Assembly (NCBI GenBank): GCA_007844125.1
Contig: CM017558.1
Location: forward strand, 52,201,334 to 52,265,333
Direction of reading: 5' to 3'
Origin: Sinonovacula constricta
Taxonomy: Eukaryota > Mollusca > Bivalvia > Cardiida > Solecurtidae
DNA: 64,000 nucleotides
Below are positions 25,345 through 38,100 of the stretch, in pieces. The position numbers and the translations under genes are program-made. How positions within the stretch are numbered: position 1 is the stretch's first letter; each line of letters opens with the position of its first letter. Under the pieces are notes generated by a model, which was given only the letters and a program-made list of their open reading frames with translations, ran no database searches and was not told the origin of the DNA.

Positions 25345-26114
25345 TTAGTACTTAGAATCTTCTGTGTATCTCCAAGCATGCTTCCAGATATTCGCTAAGC
25401 ACACCGTTGAATGAAACCTAAAGAAGATCGAGAGTGGCACAGCCGCGTGGGTGATTATGGTCCATCCCACTGAACCATAAAAAACCTCCTGTATCGGGTT
25501 AGCATTGGCCCGCTGGACCTCAAACAAGTTCAATCCCCAGAAAGCTATGTTACAAATCAAGAGAAAAGTCACAAATTCTCTGCCAGGTTTGTTGACTTCT
25601 TGGTCTTTTTTCCACGCCCGCCTTCGTATTGCACTCATGAGAAACATCGTCTGTACTGTAGCTTGGATCAATCGGAAGCAGCTTGATATTATCAGCAGGT
25701 GTCCGTATTGTTGTGATTCCACTAAAATTCCCGCCACAATGTTTGAAACACATAAAACATAAACTCCAAATAATGAAATCACCATCAAAGCGTCTTCGAA
25801 GCCAAGACTGTTGTCTTTCAGAGGTTTAAGCACGTACATTCTATGAAAAGCAATAATTATTGATACTGACGTCAACACATACAGTATGACGTCACCAAAA
25901 TGGCCAACTCTCACCGCAGCAGATATGAACTCACGTGATCTCACGAGCACTGAAAACGTGATAAGAACGATAACGGCAGCCACAAAAACTATTATTCCAA
26001 GAAACAAGCCTCTACTCGAGCTGGAGCAATCAACATTTGAGCGCTCCGATGACCCAAATGTTTTCGTCTGCTGACGTGTGTTGTTCAAGTTCAGCCACAT
26101 GACAAGTAAAATAC
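25345..26114 (-). CDS. OTOP-like: Otopetrin exon 8, segments 6-12 and stop
   Basis: 770 bp from acceptor TGAATTTTCAG to the TAA at 25345-25347. It encodes residues 312-566, the whole C-terminal half: the end of segment 6 (ILLVMWLNL), segments 7 to 12 and a short tail. This is the longest and most conserved exon, and it alone identifies the family. The linker between segments 10 and 11 is basic (RRRAWKKDQEVNKPGRE). Confidence 0.96.
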
Positions 26115-29100
26115 CTGAAAATTCACAAAGTATAAAATTAATTACTAAGCTAAAATATTATCAAAATAGTTCTATCCATGCTTTTTTTAATACAGTAGGC
26201 CTAGGTAGATTTGAACAAGAGGGCCATGATGGCCCTTAATCGCTCACCTGATGACACAGGCTTTACGTAGGCTCAAATCTGGCATTAAGTAATTAAGAGT
26301 AATTTACTTAAGAAATCTTTGGTGAAGATTGGACCATTAGTGTGGCCACTGGGTTGATAACATTTTCTAGAATTTTACCAAGTAACCTACTGAATCCACA
26401 TGACTCACTTCAAAACATATGTAAGATTTCATACTGGCAAGCATGATGGTCAAGTTTAGTGAAGACTGGGCCATCAATGTAGCCTCTTAAGTGTTTTCAC
26501 AAGCTTTTTCTAAGATTTGACCTAGTGACTTACTTTTCGACCCCACGTGACCCAGTTAGGAACTCGTCCAAGATTTCATGCAGACAAACATTCTGACCAA
26601 GTTTGGTGAAGATTGGGCTATAAATGTGGCCTCTAGTGTGTTCACAAGCTTTTTCTAAGATTTGACCTAGTGACCTACTTTTTGACCCCACGTGACCCAG
26701 TTACGAACTCGTTCAAGATTTCATGCAGACAAACATTCTGACCAAGTTTGGTTAAGATTGGGCTATAAATGTGGCCTCTAGTGTGTTCACAAGCTTTTTC
26801 TAAGATTTGACCTAGTGACCTACTTTTTGATCCCACGTGACCCAGTTACGAACTCATCCAAGATTTCATGCAGACAAACATTCTGACCAAGTTTGGTGAA
26901 GATTGGGCTATAAATGTGGCCTCTAGTGTGTTCACAAGCTTTTTCTAAGATTTGACCTAGTGACCTACATTTTGACCCCACGTGACCCAGTTACGAAGTC
27001 GTCCAAGATTTCATGCAGACAAACATTCTGACCAAGTTTGGTTAAGATTGGGCTATAAATGTGGCCTCTAGTGTGTTCACAAGCTTTTTCTAAGATTTGA
27101 CCTAGTGACCTACTTTTTGATCCCACGTGACCCAGTTACGAACTCGTTCAAGATTTCATGCAGACAAACATTCTGACCAAGTTTGGTTAAGATTGGGCTA
27201 TAAATGTGGCCTCTAGTGTGTTCACAAGCTTTTTCTAAGATTTGACCTAGTGACCTACTTTTTGATCCCACGTGACCCAGTTACGAACTCATCCAAGATT
27301 TCATGCAGACAAACATTCTGACCAAGTTTGGTGAAGATTGGGCTATAAATGTGGCCTCTAGTGTGTTCACAAGCTTTTTCTAAGATTTGACCTAGTGACC
27401 TACATTTTGACCCCACGTGACCCAGTTACGAACTCATCCAAGATTTCATGCAGACAAACATTCTGACCAAGTTTGGTGAAGATTGGGCTATAAATGTGGC
27501 CTCTAGTGTGTTCACAAGCTTTTTCTAAGATTTGACCTAGTGACCTACTTTTTGACCCCACGTGACGCAGTTACGAACTCATCCAAGATTTCATGCAGAC
27601 AAACATTCTGACCAAGTTTGGTGAAGATTGGGCTATAAATGTGGCCTCTAGTGTGTTCACAAGCTTTTTCTAAGATTTGACCTAGTGACCTACTTTTTGA
27701 CCCCACGTGACCCAGTTACGAACTCATCCAAGATTTCATGTAGACAAACATTCTGACCAAGTTTGGTGAAGATTGGGCTATAAATGTGGTCTCTAGAGTG
27801 TTCACAAGTTTTTTCTAAGATTTGACCTAGTGACCTACTTTTTGATCCCACGTGACCCAGTTACGAACTCGTTCAAGATTTCATGCAGACAAACATTCTG
27901 ACCAAGTTTGGTGAAGATTGGGCTATAAATGTGGCCTCTAGTGTGTTCACAAGCTTTTTCTAAGATTTGACCTAGTGACCTACTTTTTGACCCCACGTGA
28001 CCCAGTTACGAACTCATCCAAGATTTCATGTAGGCAAACATTCTGACCTAGTTTGGTGAAGATTGGGCTATAAATGTGGCCTCTAGTGTGTTCACAAGCT
28101 TTTTCTAAGATTTGACCTAATGACCTACTTTTTGACCCCATGTGACCCAGTTACGAACTCATCCAAGATTTCATGCAGACAAACATTCTGACCAAGTTTG
28201 GTGAAGATTGGGCAATAAATGTGGTCTCTAGAGTGTTCACAAGTTTTTCCTAAAATTTGACCTCGTGACCTACTTTTTGACCCCAGGTGACCCAATAATG
28301 AACTCATCCAAGATTTCATGCAGACAAACATTCTGACCAAGTTTCATGAAGATTGGATAAAAATTGTGGCCTCTAGTGTGTTCACAAGGTAAATGTTGAC
28401 GACGAACGACAAACGACGAACGACGGACGCCGGACGACGGACGAAGCGGTATCACAAAAGCTCCCCTTGGGCACGTTGTGCTCAGGTGAGCTAAAAACGA
28501 AGACCTGATATATTAAGGTTCATTAAATGGTTCAAATGCAAATCACTATAATCAGGGGCGGATCCAGAGGGGGGCCGAAGGGGCCGCGGCCCCCCTATTT
28601 TTCGCGACCAACAAAAAAAAGTATTTTGCCCTTTAAAGTGAGCAAATAGATAAGGAAATTATGCCCAACAGATGCTTGGAAATCGCATCTCAGCGCATCT
28701 AGAATTCAAAATTTTCTGGGGGAGCCCCCTCCAGACCCCCTGCCGCGGATTTCGCGCCTGCGGCGCGATCAGCTCCGGCCTGCGGCCGAATGTTACTCCC
28801 TCGCCCCCCCCCCCCCCCCCCCCATTCTGAAATCCTGGATCCGCCCCTGATAATCACTTAAATCAAATAAGGAAATAAAACAGATTTTATGCTCCTCGAA
28901 AATTGAGAGCATATAGGCTCCGTTGTGTCGAAATATTGTGAGAAGCATATCTCAAAAATCTTGTAATCGTTTGATATATTGATATAATCAAGCTCACTCA
29001 AAAAGACGCATGATGATATGCAGAAGTGTATTGCATAACTCTAAGTTTTTTAGTTATATTTATTGAGTTTCTATCTCCAGTCAAGAAAGTCGGATGGCCA

Positions 29101-32100
29101 CATAGTCAAATACACCCGAGGTCCTCAAAAATCAACACGGACTGAGTTATGGCTCTTGTTTAGTGCATTTATTATCATAGCCAGATACCTAATGGGTGTA
29201 TACCAAGTCTAAAGAATATATATCATCAACTCATCCTCACGTACCTACATAATAACTTCATCCATGTAGTAGTTAACTAGTTATTATCCGGACATGCAAG
29301 TCAGAAAGACAGACGAACGATAATTAAAAATCAAAGGAGATAAATAAGGATATTGTAGGCTGAGTAATGGTTCTTGTGCCTAGTAGTTTTGGACGGTGTC
29401 GCAGCCACATGTAACGATCTTTGACTGAGCCTGCTGTCGCAGCCACATGTAATGATCTTTGACTGAGCCTGCTGTCCTTGCACAACTCTTCAATCGACAT
29501 TTTGGGGATTGTAGTGCGAAATCAAAACAATGTCTGGTTCTCATGCTGTATAATCCATCCTATCAAGATTCATTCAACCAATTCATGTTTCATTTCAGTA
29601 TTTCAAACGGTTTTTGCGATAAGCTCCGGAAAATAAAACTTGGACGGACAAAAAAGGACAGATGTCTGCATCAGGGCTGTTGCTGTCGTTGTGTTACCCT
29701 GAATATCGTCGTGATTTGCATGTCATACTGATTCAAAATTAGAAGTTATTCTGTTCAAAGCAGCGACTTTCGTTATCCATAATAAGCCTTAATTATCATT
29801 TTATCTTTATGAATTGATTCCGTGTGACATAGCATTTAATGACATGGTTCACTTTTAGATCATCGTTATTCTCTTGTTTATGTCAGCCTATGAATCGAAT
29901 TAGAGATAGTTCGTGTTCATTTACATCCTTTATGTAGCAAATTGAATTGAGATTTTAGATGCGCTCTAACAACAAGGCTGCTCCAGTGAAGGCTTAATAT
30001 AACCTGCCAATTTTGACTTTTATAACGTTTTCTTTAATTATCAATTGAAATCCAATATTATGCATACTTGTAATTACAGTCGAAAAACGACTACTCCATA
30101 GGTTTATCCGTAAAATATAGTTTAAGTAGTAACAATGTTAAATATTTATTTCTTGTCCTACCCCAAAACCACAAATAACGCCCCTATTAAGTTTCATACC
30201 ACGATCAAACACACAAAAAACACTCAATCCTTAAATAAAGTCTAGACAATGGCATGATGACTATAACTGTATCGAGGTGATAAAATCAAACCAAACAAAA
30301 ACTCACTGGAGCAGATCAGGCTATAGATGATGGTACATGGGTACAGGTATGGTCCAGAGGAGTTCACCACATCACCCATTAGGGAATCCGTGGTCAGGTA
30401 ACAGTTCGAGTTTGGGTGGCTCTCTTGTAACAGTGCTGGAAGAAAGGGCAGCATATTACATGTAATTGATTTTTTATTGTGATATATTTTATACAAAACC
30501 TATTCTTGCTCTAATGTATCTTTTACACCGAAAGGTGCCTTAATAATAGACATCTTTCTGCAGACTTAGCAGTAATTATTGCACATCAAGATAAGACAGC
30601 CCTCAGTGAAAGTTGGATGATAAAGATCGTCATTATTTGCCTAAGCCTTTATCTTTATAAATGCACAAAAGAAAGCATCTACTTATTTGCAAATACATTT
30701 ATAATCCACTTATATGCAAGATGTCATACTGGAAAACATGCTGGCCAAGTATGATGAAGATTGGGCCATCAATGTGGCCTCTTAAGTGTTTTCACAATGT
30801 TTTTTTTCTAAAATGTGATCTAGTGACCTACTTTTTGACACCACGTGACCCAATAATGACCTCATCTAAGATTTTAGGCAGACAAACATTCTGACCAAGT
30901 TTAGTGAATATCGGGCTATAAATGTGGTCTCTAGTGTGTTCACAAGCTTTTTCTAAGATTTGACCTACTGACCTACTTATTGACCTCACGTAACCCAATA
31001 ACGAACTCATCCAAGATTTCATGTAGACCAATATTCTGACCAAGTTTGATGAAGTTGGCCTATAAATGTGGCATCTAGTGTGTTCACAAGCCTTTTCTAA
31101 GATTTGGCCTAGTGTCCTACATTTTCAACCCACGTGATCCAGTTATGAACTCATCCAAGATTTTATGCAGACAAACATTCTGACCAAATTTGGTGACGAT
31201 TGGGCTATAAATGTGGTCACTGGTGTGTTCAAAAGTTTTCCCTAAAATTTGACCTAGTGACCTACTTTTTGACCCCAGGTGACTAATAATAATCTTATCC
31301 AAGATTTCATGCAGACAAACATTCTGACCAAGTTTGATGAAGATTGGATAAAAAAAACTGTGGTCTCTAGTGTGTTCACAAGCTAAAATGTTGACAACGG
31401 ACGGCGAACGACGGACGCCGGACGAAGCGGTATCACAAAAGCTCCCCTTGAGCACGTTTTGCTCAGGTGAGCCAACCAAAACGTTTTAAAAGTTAAATGA
31501 TGGCAACTTTATAAAGCGTATAAATGTTGTTTTTTGTACAATTTTGACATTCATTAGCTCTGTTTAATCTATACCTAATCTTTTCTCGAAATAGTCAAGT
31601 ATTGTCAATGCTTCCTTGCGTAATTCTATAGCCATTTGTATATACAGTAGATATTTAATATTTTAATCCATCACAGTGTGTTTCCCTTTAAGCTTTCAAG
31701 CATTAGAACGTGAGGCCATTCATTCCGAGCTTGATGATCCTCAAGTGCTGAAAGTATTAATTATCTATGACACAATGAATCGATTTTCTCTCACAAAGGC
31801 ACAAGGGTAAATTATAACCAAGAGATCTATAGCATGCTGAAAAACAACGAAATATCGGATTAATAATACACGCCTATCGAGGTTGCAAAACAAATTCCAT
31901 AGACACATAAAAACGACACAATAAACCAAGCCACAAACATGACCCCGTTTTTCGGAATAAGTAGCACGTTAAATAGCAATAATACAATACAACGTTAAAA
32001 GGATTGACACCGTTTGTAAAAAAATGTTAACACTTTGAAATAATACATAACACCGTTAAAAGGACTGGACCCCATTAACGTTGATGCAACCAAAGTGACT

Positions 32101-35100
32101 TGCTATAGTTTTCACATCACATTTGTCTTAAACTGTGTCTATCTACACACCTTTAAGTTGATATCTGACAATTTGCCTTAATCACATACATATAACGAAA
32201 GTAAACCATTGTGTATGGGCTTTAGGAAAAATAACTAGCTGAAGGTATGGCAATGCTTAAAAGTCAGACTTTAAGGGTAAGCCAGTGTTAGTCATACGAC
32301 AATGTGATATTTTAATATGTTCTTAAATATTTTAGACTACATGGATACCACCTTTAGGTCTACCGGTGACCGAGCAACTGTTGCTAGGATATTTATCTTA
32401 ACATATAACAGTTATATGTTATTCATTGACAGGAAAAAAATAACGTTTCTTGTGTTTGCTATAGGATTTAAAATAGGAACAATGGAGTTCATCATGGAAC
32501 TAGCAAATAACAGTACTATTGTATGTTTTCATTCCAAAGAAATGGCAGATCGACAACAGTAACAATACGATAAGCAAAAGAACTTCAACACAAAAAACAA
32601 CATCGCAGGCCAAACTACTTATGTATATAACCTTAATGACGTCATACCTGTGACGTTTCCTTCCCCGTGTATGTGACGCAGGTCCCGGTCCAGGTCCCTG
32701 AGCGTTTCCTTGACAACGTTCTCCCACCAGACACACATGTTAGCCGCGACCATGTGCATCAGACCGAACCTAGCCAGCTGACGGTACTTGTGAGTGCACA
32801 TCTGACGTCAAAAATGAAACAATCTTTGTGTTTTGTGTTGGTGTTTGTTTTTGTGTAAAAAGAACGTATTTACCGACATGTATTGTTGAGTGTAGTTTAG
32901 CGTATCATGCGCTCAGAGAACGCATGGATCCGGCTTTCTTTACCCTCTTCTTTTGCCTTATAGTATTTAGCAAAAAAAAAAATAAATTGAGAGACAACTT
33001 ATTTTTGTAGTGGTTGGCGTATGACTTGTATTAATGCATGTGCGGTTTGATGGTGGACATGATAAATAGAGCTTCTAATGTTTGTTATAAAAAGCCTTAC
33101 AAACGGTATAAAAATGTTTTCGCATTCTCCAAGCTTTAGGAAAAGAAACCTCTGAGGTAGGCATGTATATAAATGAGCAAACACCTTGAAAATTTAATTT
33201 AATATTTGGTGTGCGTCAAGGCAGTATGCAGTGGTTAGCCAGTGTATAAATAATGCATTCAAAACATAAAAGGAAATTAACATAAAAAACAATGAAAAAG
33301 TGGTATTTAACAGACAACTAACGGACAAAGGTATTTTATGAATGTTAAGAAACATTAAACAGCAGTTCTACCCAATATGACCATAACTGTGTAGGTGCGA
33401 CATAACAAAAACAAACAAATCGAAAAAAATAATAGATATGTTAAAAGGTCACGTTCAAACTTACCGTTGCATTCAGAAAGACAAAATAGAGCTGTGCGAA
33501 TGTGAAGCAGAGGTGAAGTAGAGGTCTGACTCCGTATAGTACCTCGTTGCAGACTGGTGAAGACATCATCTCGAAGTACTCTCCAAAATGGAGGCCACTG
33601 TTGATCATGCTGCCAATACCGAAGCCTGTCGAATTTAAGCAAACTCTTAAACATTCGTAACTACTCGGAGGTATTCGGACAAATCCGAAATTTCGTAGCA
33701 AAGAGCGAGGTGATCCGAGTGAGTCTAAAAATCAGAAAATCGAGTTCCTTGGTGTCATTTGGAACACCTCGGATAATTTACGAATCATCTCTCCGATGTA
33801 GGTGGTCAGTCGAATCACCTTGGCCATTTTCCTACTACTTCTATGACTGACGTCAAAACAAAGATGGCAGCTCAGATGACAATTCACTGCAGTGGATATA
33901 CATAGTTTTTTTTTCTACTTTATGCAATAATATTACAGTGATATACTGAGCTACAGAAACGCAGACTTACAGCCAACATGTCTGATCTGTCCAACTATTT
34001 CCAAACCTGTTGGCAGCATGGCCAGCGCATCTCTCCCCTCAAATAATGCCTGCAAAACTTCAATTTGTTGCGGCTTCAAATTTAAATCATCCCATTTTAA
34101 TTTACCCAGCGCAGCAGACACAGATGTCAAACAATACCATTGTTTATGTTTTGTGCGAACTGCATATTATTCTTCCGACTTCCGGCGAAGAACAGGATCT
34201 TGATTTCTGTAAGTATCATTGCACCAGATACATCCGAGGGATGATTGTCCCGAGGACGGAATAAGTCGAGGAGTCCCGATTGCCTTGGTGTAAGAACAAT
34301 GAGGAAATCAGTATTTTTTATTTATTTTTTGCCGCGAAGTTACGGTTAAAGCATTACCGAGAATTTTGTTTTCCAAATTATCAAGATAATACCCCCCCCC
34401 CCTATTAAACGAGTTGCAACAATAGTAAAATGGTAATTATTATTAGATATACAGATATTTTGTTGTGCCTCATTGCCTCCCTGCTAGTTCGAGGTCGGAT
34501 GGGATTAAACATAAGTTTATGTTTTAAAAACATAGCCCTTTTTACCAAACTTAACAGCCATACGTTTATACGTCCAAAATACCATTAGCCTATAACCGGA
34601 AATTATACACAAATAAAAAGGGTGTGTTTCGCGAGGCAATTAAGTAGTACTGTTTTAGCAACTTCATAACTAATGGTAACACTAAGACAAAAATTCATCA
34701 GGGCAGTCACTCGTACTTACCAACAGCCCCGAGACGAAGATAAAAACTTCCGGTCTGTTCGTCTGTGATGTCATCGATGCCATTGTTCCGGTTACGGTTT
34801 GAAACCGGAACTGACGACACAATTGTACGACGTCGATTTGACGGCAGTGCCCGCAGGCGGAGGATGTACGTGTATGAATAGACGAGAAACGTGATGCTGA
34901 CCACGTGCAGGTATATGTAGAAACCCTGGAGACGAAGGTAAAAAGAATATTGTGTGGTACATTAAATTACAGACTTGGCGCGGATTTAAGCGGATTTCCG
35001 ATAACAATGCATCATGACTATTACAGAAGTTCGTTAGGTAATTTATCTGATTTCATGTAAACGTGAAGACCAGAAACGTGACGCTGATCACGTAGAGGTA

Positions 35101-38100
35101 TGTGTACAACCCCTGTTTATAGTGATATAAAATAAGTGATAGCTCATAGCAATATTAAAATAATTTAAAACAGAAATATCTGACTTTAATAAAAGTTAAC
35201 GGTCTGTGTTACTCAGTCTGGGTTAATGATATGTAAATCAATGTTAAATACTTTAAACGTTAGTCAGGGTGAATGTCTTAACTTGATGAAAGGAGCAGCT
35301 TTTTGTTGTAAATGTTATCTGCTTTATTATGTCTGAGTGTACAATTTTATTAAGGTTATTTCAAGCATGAGTGTTTAAAACGATGGTAATATCGTCTTTG
35401 AGGATAATTGACAGACTGTCTGCAGAACAACTGTGTTTATTGCACGAACATATGGTCCAGCATTGGTATTTATGTTAATTACTTGTATGGGCTTATATTA
35501 AAACTAATTTTGCGACATGTTACGATATTTGTTTCCACTTAAATATACACATTCATAGGTCCGTTATAAAATCTAAAATCTAATACCCACAAAATCGGGT
35601 TAATAAAGTAAGCCTCAAATACGGTCTAAGGCCCCTCTTCACAAGGGTTCATGTTGAAAAAGATGGTCTGCATACCTCTGAATACATGTGTTCGTGTGTG
35701 TTAACGTGTGTGTGTTCGCACGCGGGTGCGTTTGTGTGTGTGTAAGTGTGTGTGTGTCTGTGCGTGCATAATTGGCGTGAATATGCTTATGCCCATAATA
35801 TTGTGTATTAAAGTTTGTGTACGCGCGTTTGTAAGTTTGTGGCATACATACGCTTGAGTTTTCTAATGTTTTTCATTAAATTTAAGATCTAAAAATTCCT
35901 CCAAAGGTGTCATTGAACATTTTAGCCAGAAAAACACTTTAGAAAATGCACACATGATACAGGTAACTTGAAAGGTCCTTGCTAACAGCTGCTTGTTGAA
36001 TACCTAGATATTTCAGATAAAAAAATTAAACAAAAATTTTCCAGCTAAAATAGAATAGAAAATGATGAAAAGTGAGTTTAAGTTGTGACAAGTCGTCATC
36101 TTACCAGTTATACGTTATTCCCAAATACTCAAAGCGATGGTATGCTTTGCTACATTAAACGTGTGTCTTTAAGTATTCAAATCCTAGGACACAACCTTAA
36201 ACATGCCTACCTCAAACAGGGCCGGAAACTGGTGCACGGCGAAGATGCTTGCTACGACGACACCGACGACGACAACTAGTAACATGTATAGCCCGCTGGC
36301 CATTACACATATGGTGTCCAGGAAACTGGAAAGAAGAGGTCGAAATACAATAACACACCTCACGAACATATTGTGTTTAAAAATGTTATTTTGTTAGCGT
36401 ATTGATGCGACTATGGTGTTGTTGGTAGTTTTTGTTGTTGTTGATGGGAAGATTGATGATAGTCAGTGTGGTAGTTAAGGTGGCGATAATGTGGTGGTGG
36501 CGGGTGCGGTGTTAATGTGGAGGCGATGGTACTAGCAGAAGTTGTAGAAACGGCGCTTATGGTGGTGATGGTGGTGGTGGTGGTAGCGGGGTCTGTGTAG
36601 TTGGCGATGAATGTTGTGGGGGTGGTAGGAGGGATGTTCTGGCGGCGGTTGTGGTGGCGACATTAATGCAGTAGTAATGGCGGTTGTGGATATTGTGGCG
36701 GTGGTGGTGATAGGAGAAATTGCTGAGCGGCGATGTGATGGTGGTGGTAGTGTTGTTTGTGTGAGAGGTTCAAATAATGTCTTCCTTGTGTGACGATTTA
36801 CCTCGATCATGTTGTACTTGGTTTCTTAAAAAAATCTTAATGATTTGACAACTTCGACATAGTTGCTAAGGTAACAAGACAGAAACATTTGCTTAACACT
36901 CGACATAATACGAAAGCAGGTGCTTCTGGTCTTGGTCTATTCGTGTTTACCAGGTTTACATTTAAATTCAAGTACTTTTAAGCAAGAAAGACAACTCAGA
37001 ACCAAATAACGGTCTGTAGTCTGCAGAGGTTATCTCTCTTAGCCTCCTGTCTGTACAACACTGGATCAGCTAGAAGATTCGTTACATTGGTTTGCGCTTG
37101 TTGAATTTAAAACAAGTTCAGTATATTTAAATCACTGAAGGGAGATGACATACTGAAAATTGCAAGAAAATGTAGCCACACCAACTGGTAATGAATGACT
37201 ATGCGATTGTGAAGTATATTATTTCACAGGATTTTTTAAGCAGAACAATGTAGTTGTGTTTTCTACAATTATTTTATCTGTTTGCCTGTGCATATTTCAT
37301 TGTTACCAACATCGTGTCACACATCGCATTATGATATTAATCACATTGTGCCGGGCCTGGTAGCGCAATCGGTAGAGCCTCGGCTGCTGATACGAGAGGC
37401 CCCGGGTTCGAACCCGGACCGCGACATACCAGTCATAAACAATGGTAGCGGCGTAGCTTCTTTGCTGACGCTCAAGCAAATGTAAGGGTAGTTCCACGGT
37501 TGGCCCAGTGTCAGGATAATATGACCGGGTGTGATATCATGCCAGGTGTCCACGGTATGCTATACACAGTAGAGTCAACACTATATCTGCTTCAAGTGGA
37601 CACCGTCTCCAGATAACTGAAATAATGTTGGAGGGACGATAAACCCAAACCCAATAAATAAACAGACAAACATCGCGTTGCAATACTGAATTATGTAAAA
37701 AAAAGAGACTTATTTCTTCACTTAAAATGAAATCGAACGCCACAAATCTTTAAAACTTTCATTTTAATATTATTTCCACAAATCGTTCACAGATTAACTC
37801 TATAACGACACGTATTATTTACATAAAACACCCGTGCGTTAAATCAATTTAATATATTATTACATATTAAAACTGTATACCCTTCCCAAAAAGCAAATAA
37901 AGCCCGACTCATATTATACGTGCAAATCGATGCACATTTTCCGCCAGGACCATTTACTCGTAATTTACAATTTATTAGATCGGTTATGATTTGCTGAATG
38001 GTATTTACAGCTCTTGCGCTATCCACAGCCCTGCACGGAGTACACACAAGTAAACACAACGTTGCGGACAGACCTCCATATATCAACCGTCTTATCAGCG

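Noticed and set aside
25505..26074. Plus-strand frames of 62-85 codons at 25505-25762 and 25886-26074
   Set aside because: They are antisense shadows of otopetrin exon 8.
37351..37430. Functional tRNA gene on the plus strand
   Set aside because: Exact A- and B-boxes are present, but the anticodon arm is mispaired and a SINE body and tail follow directly.
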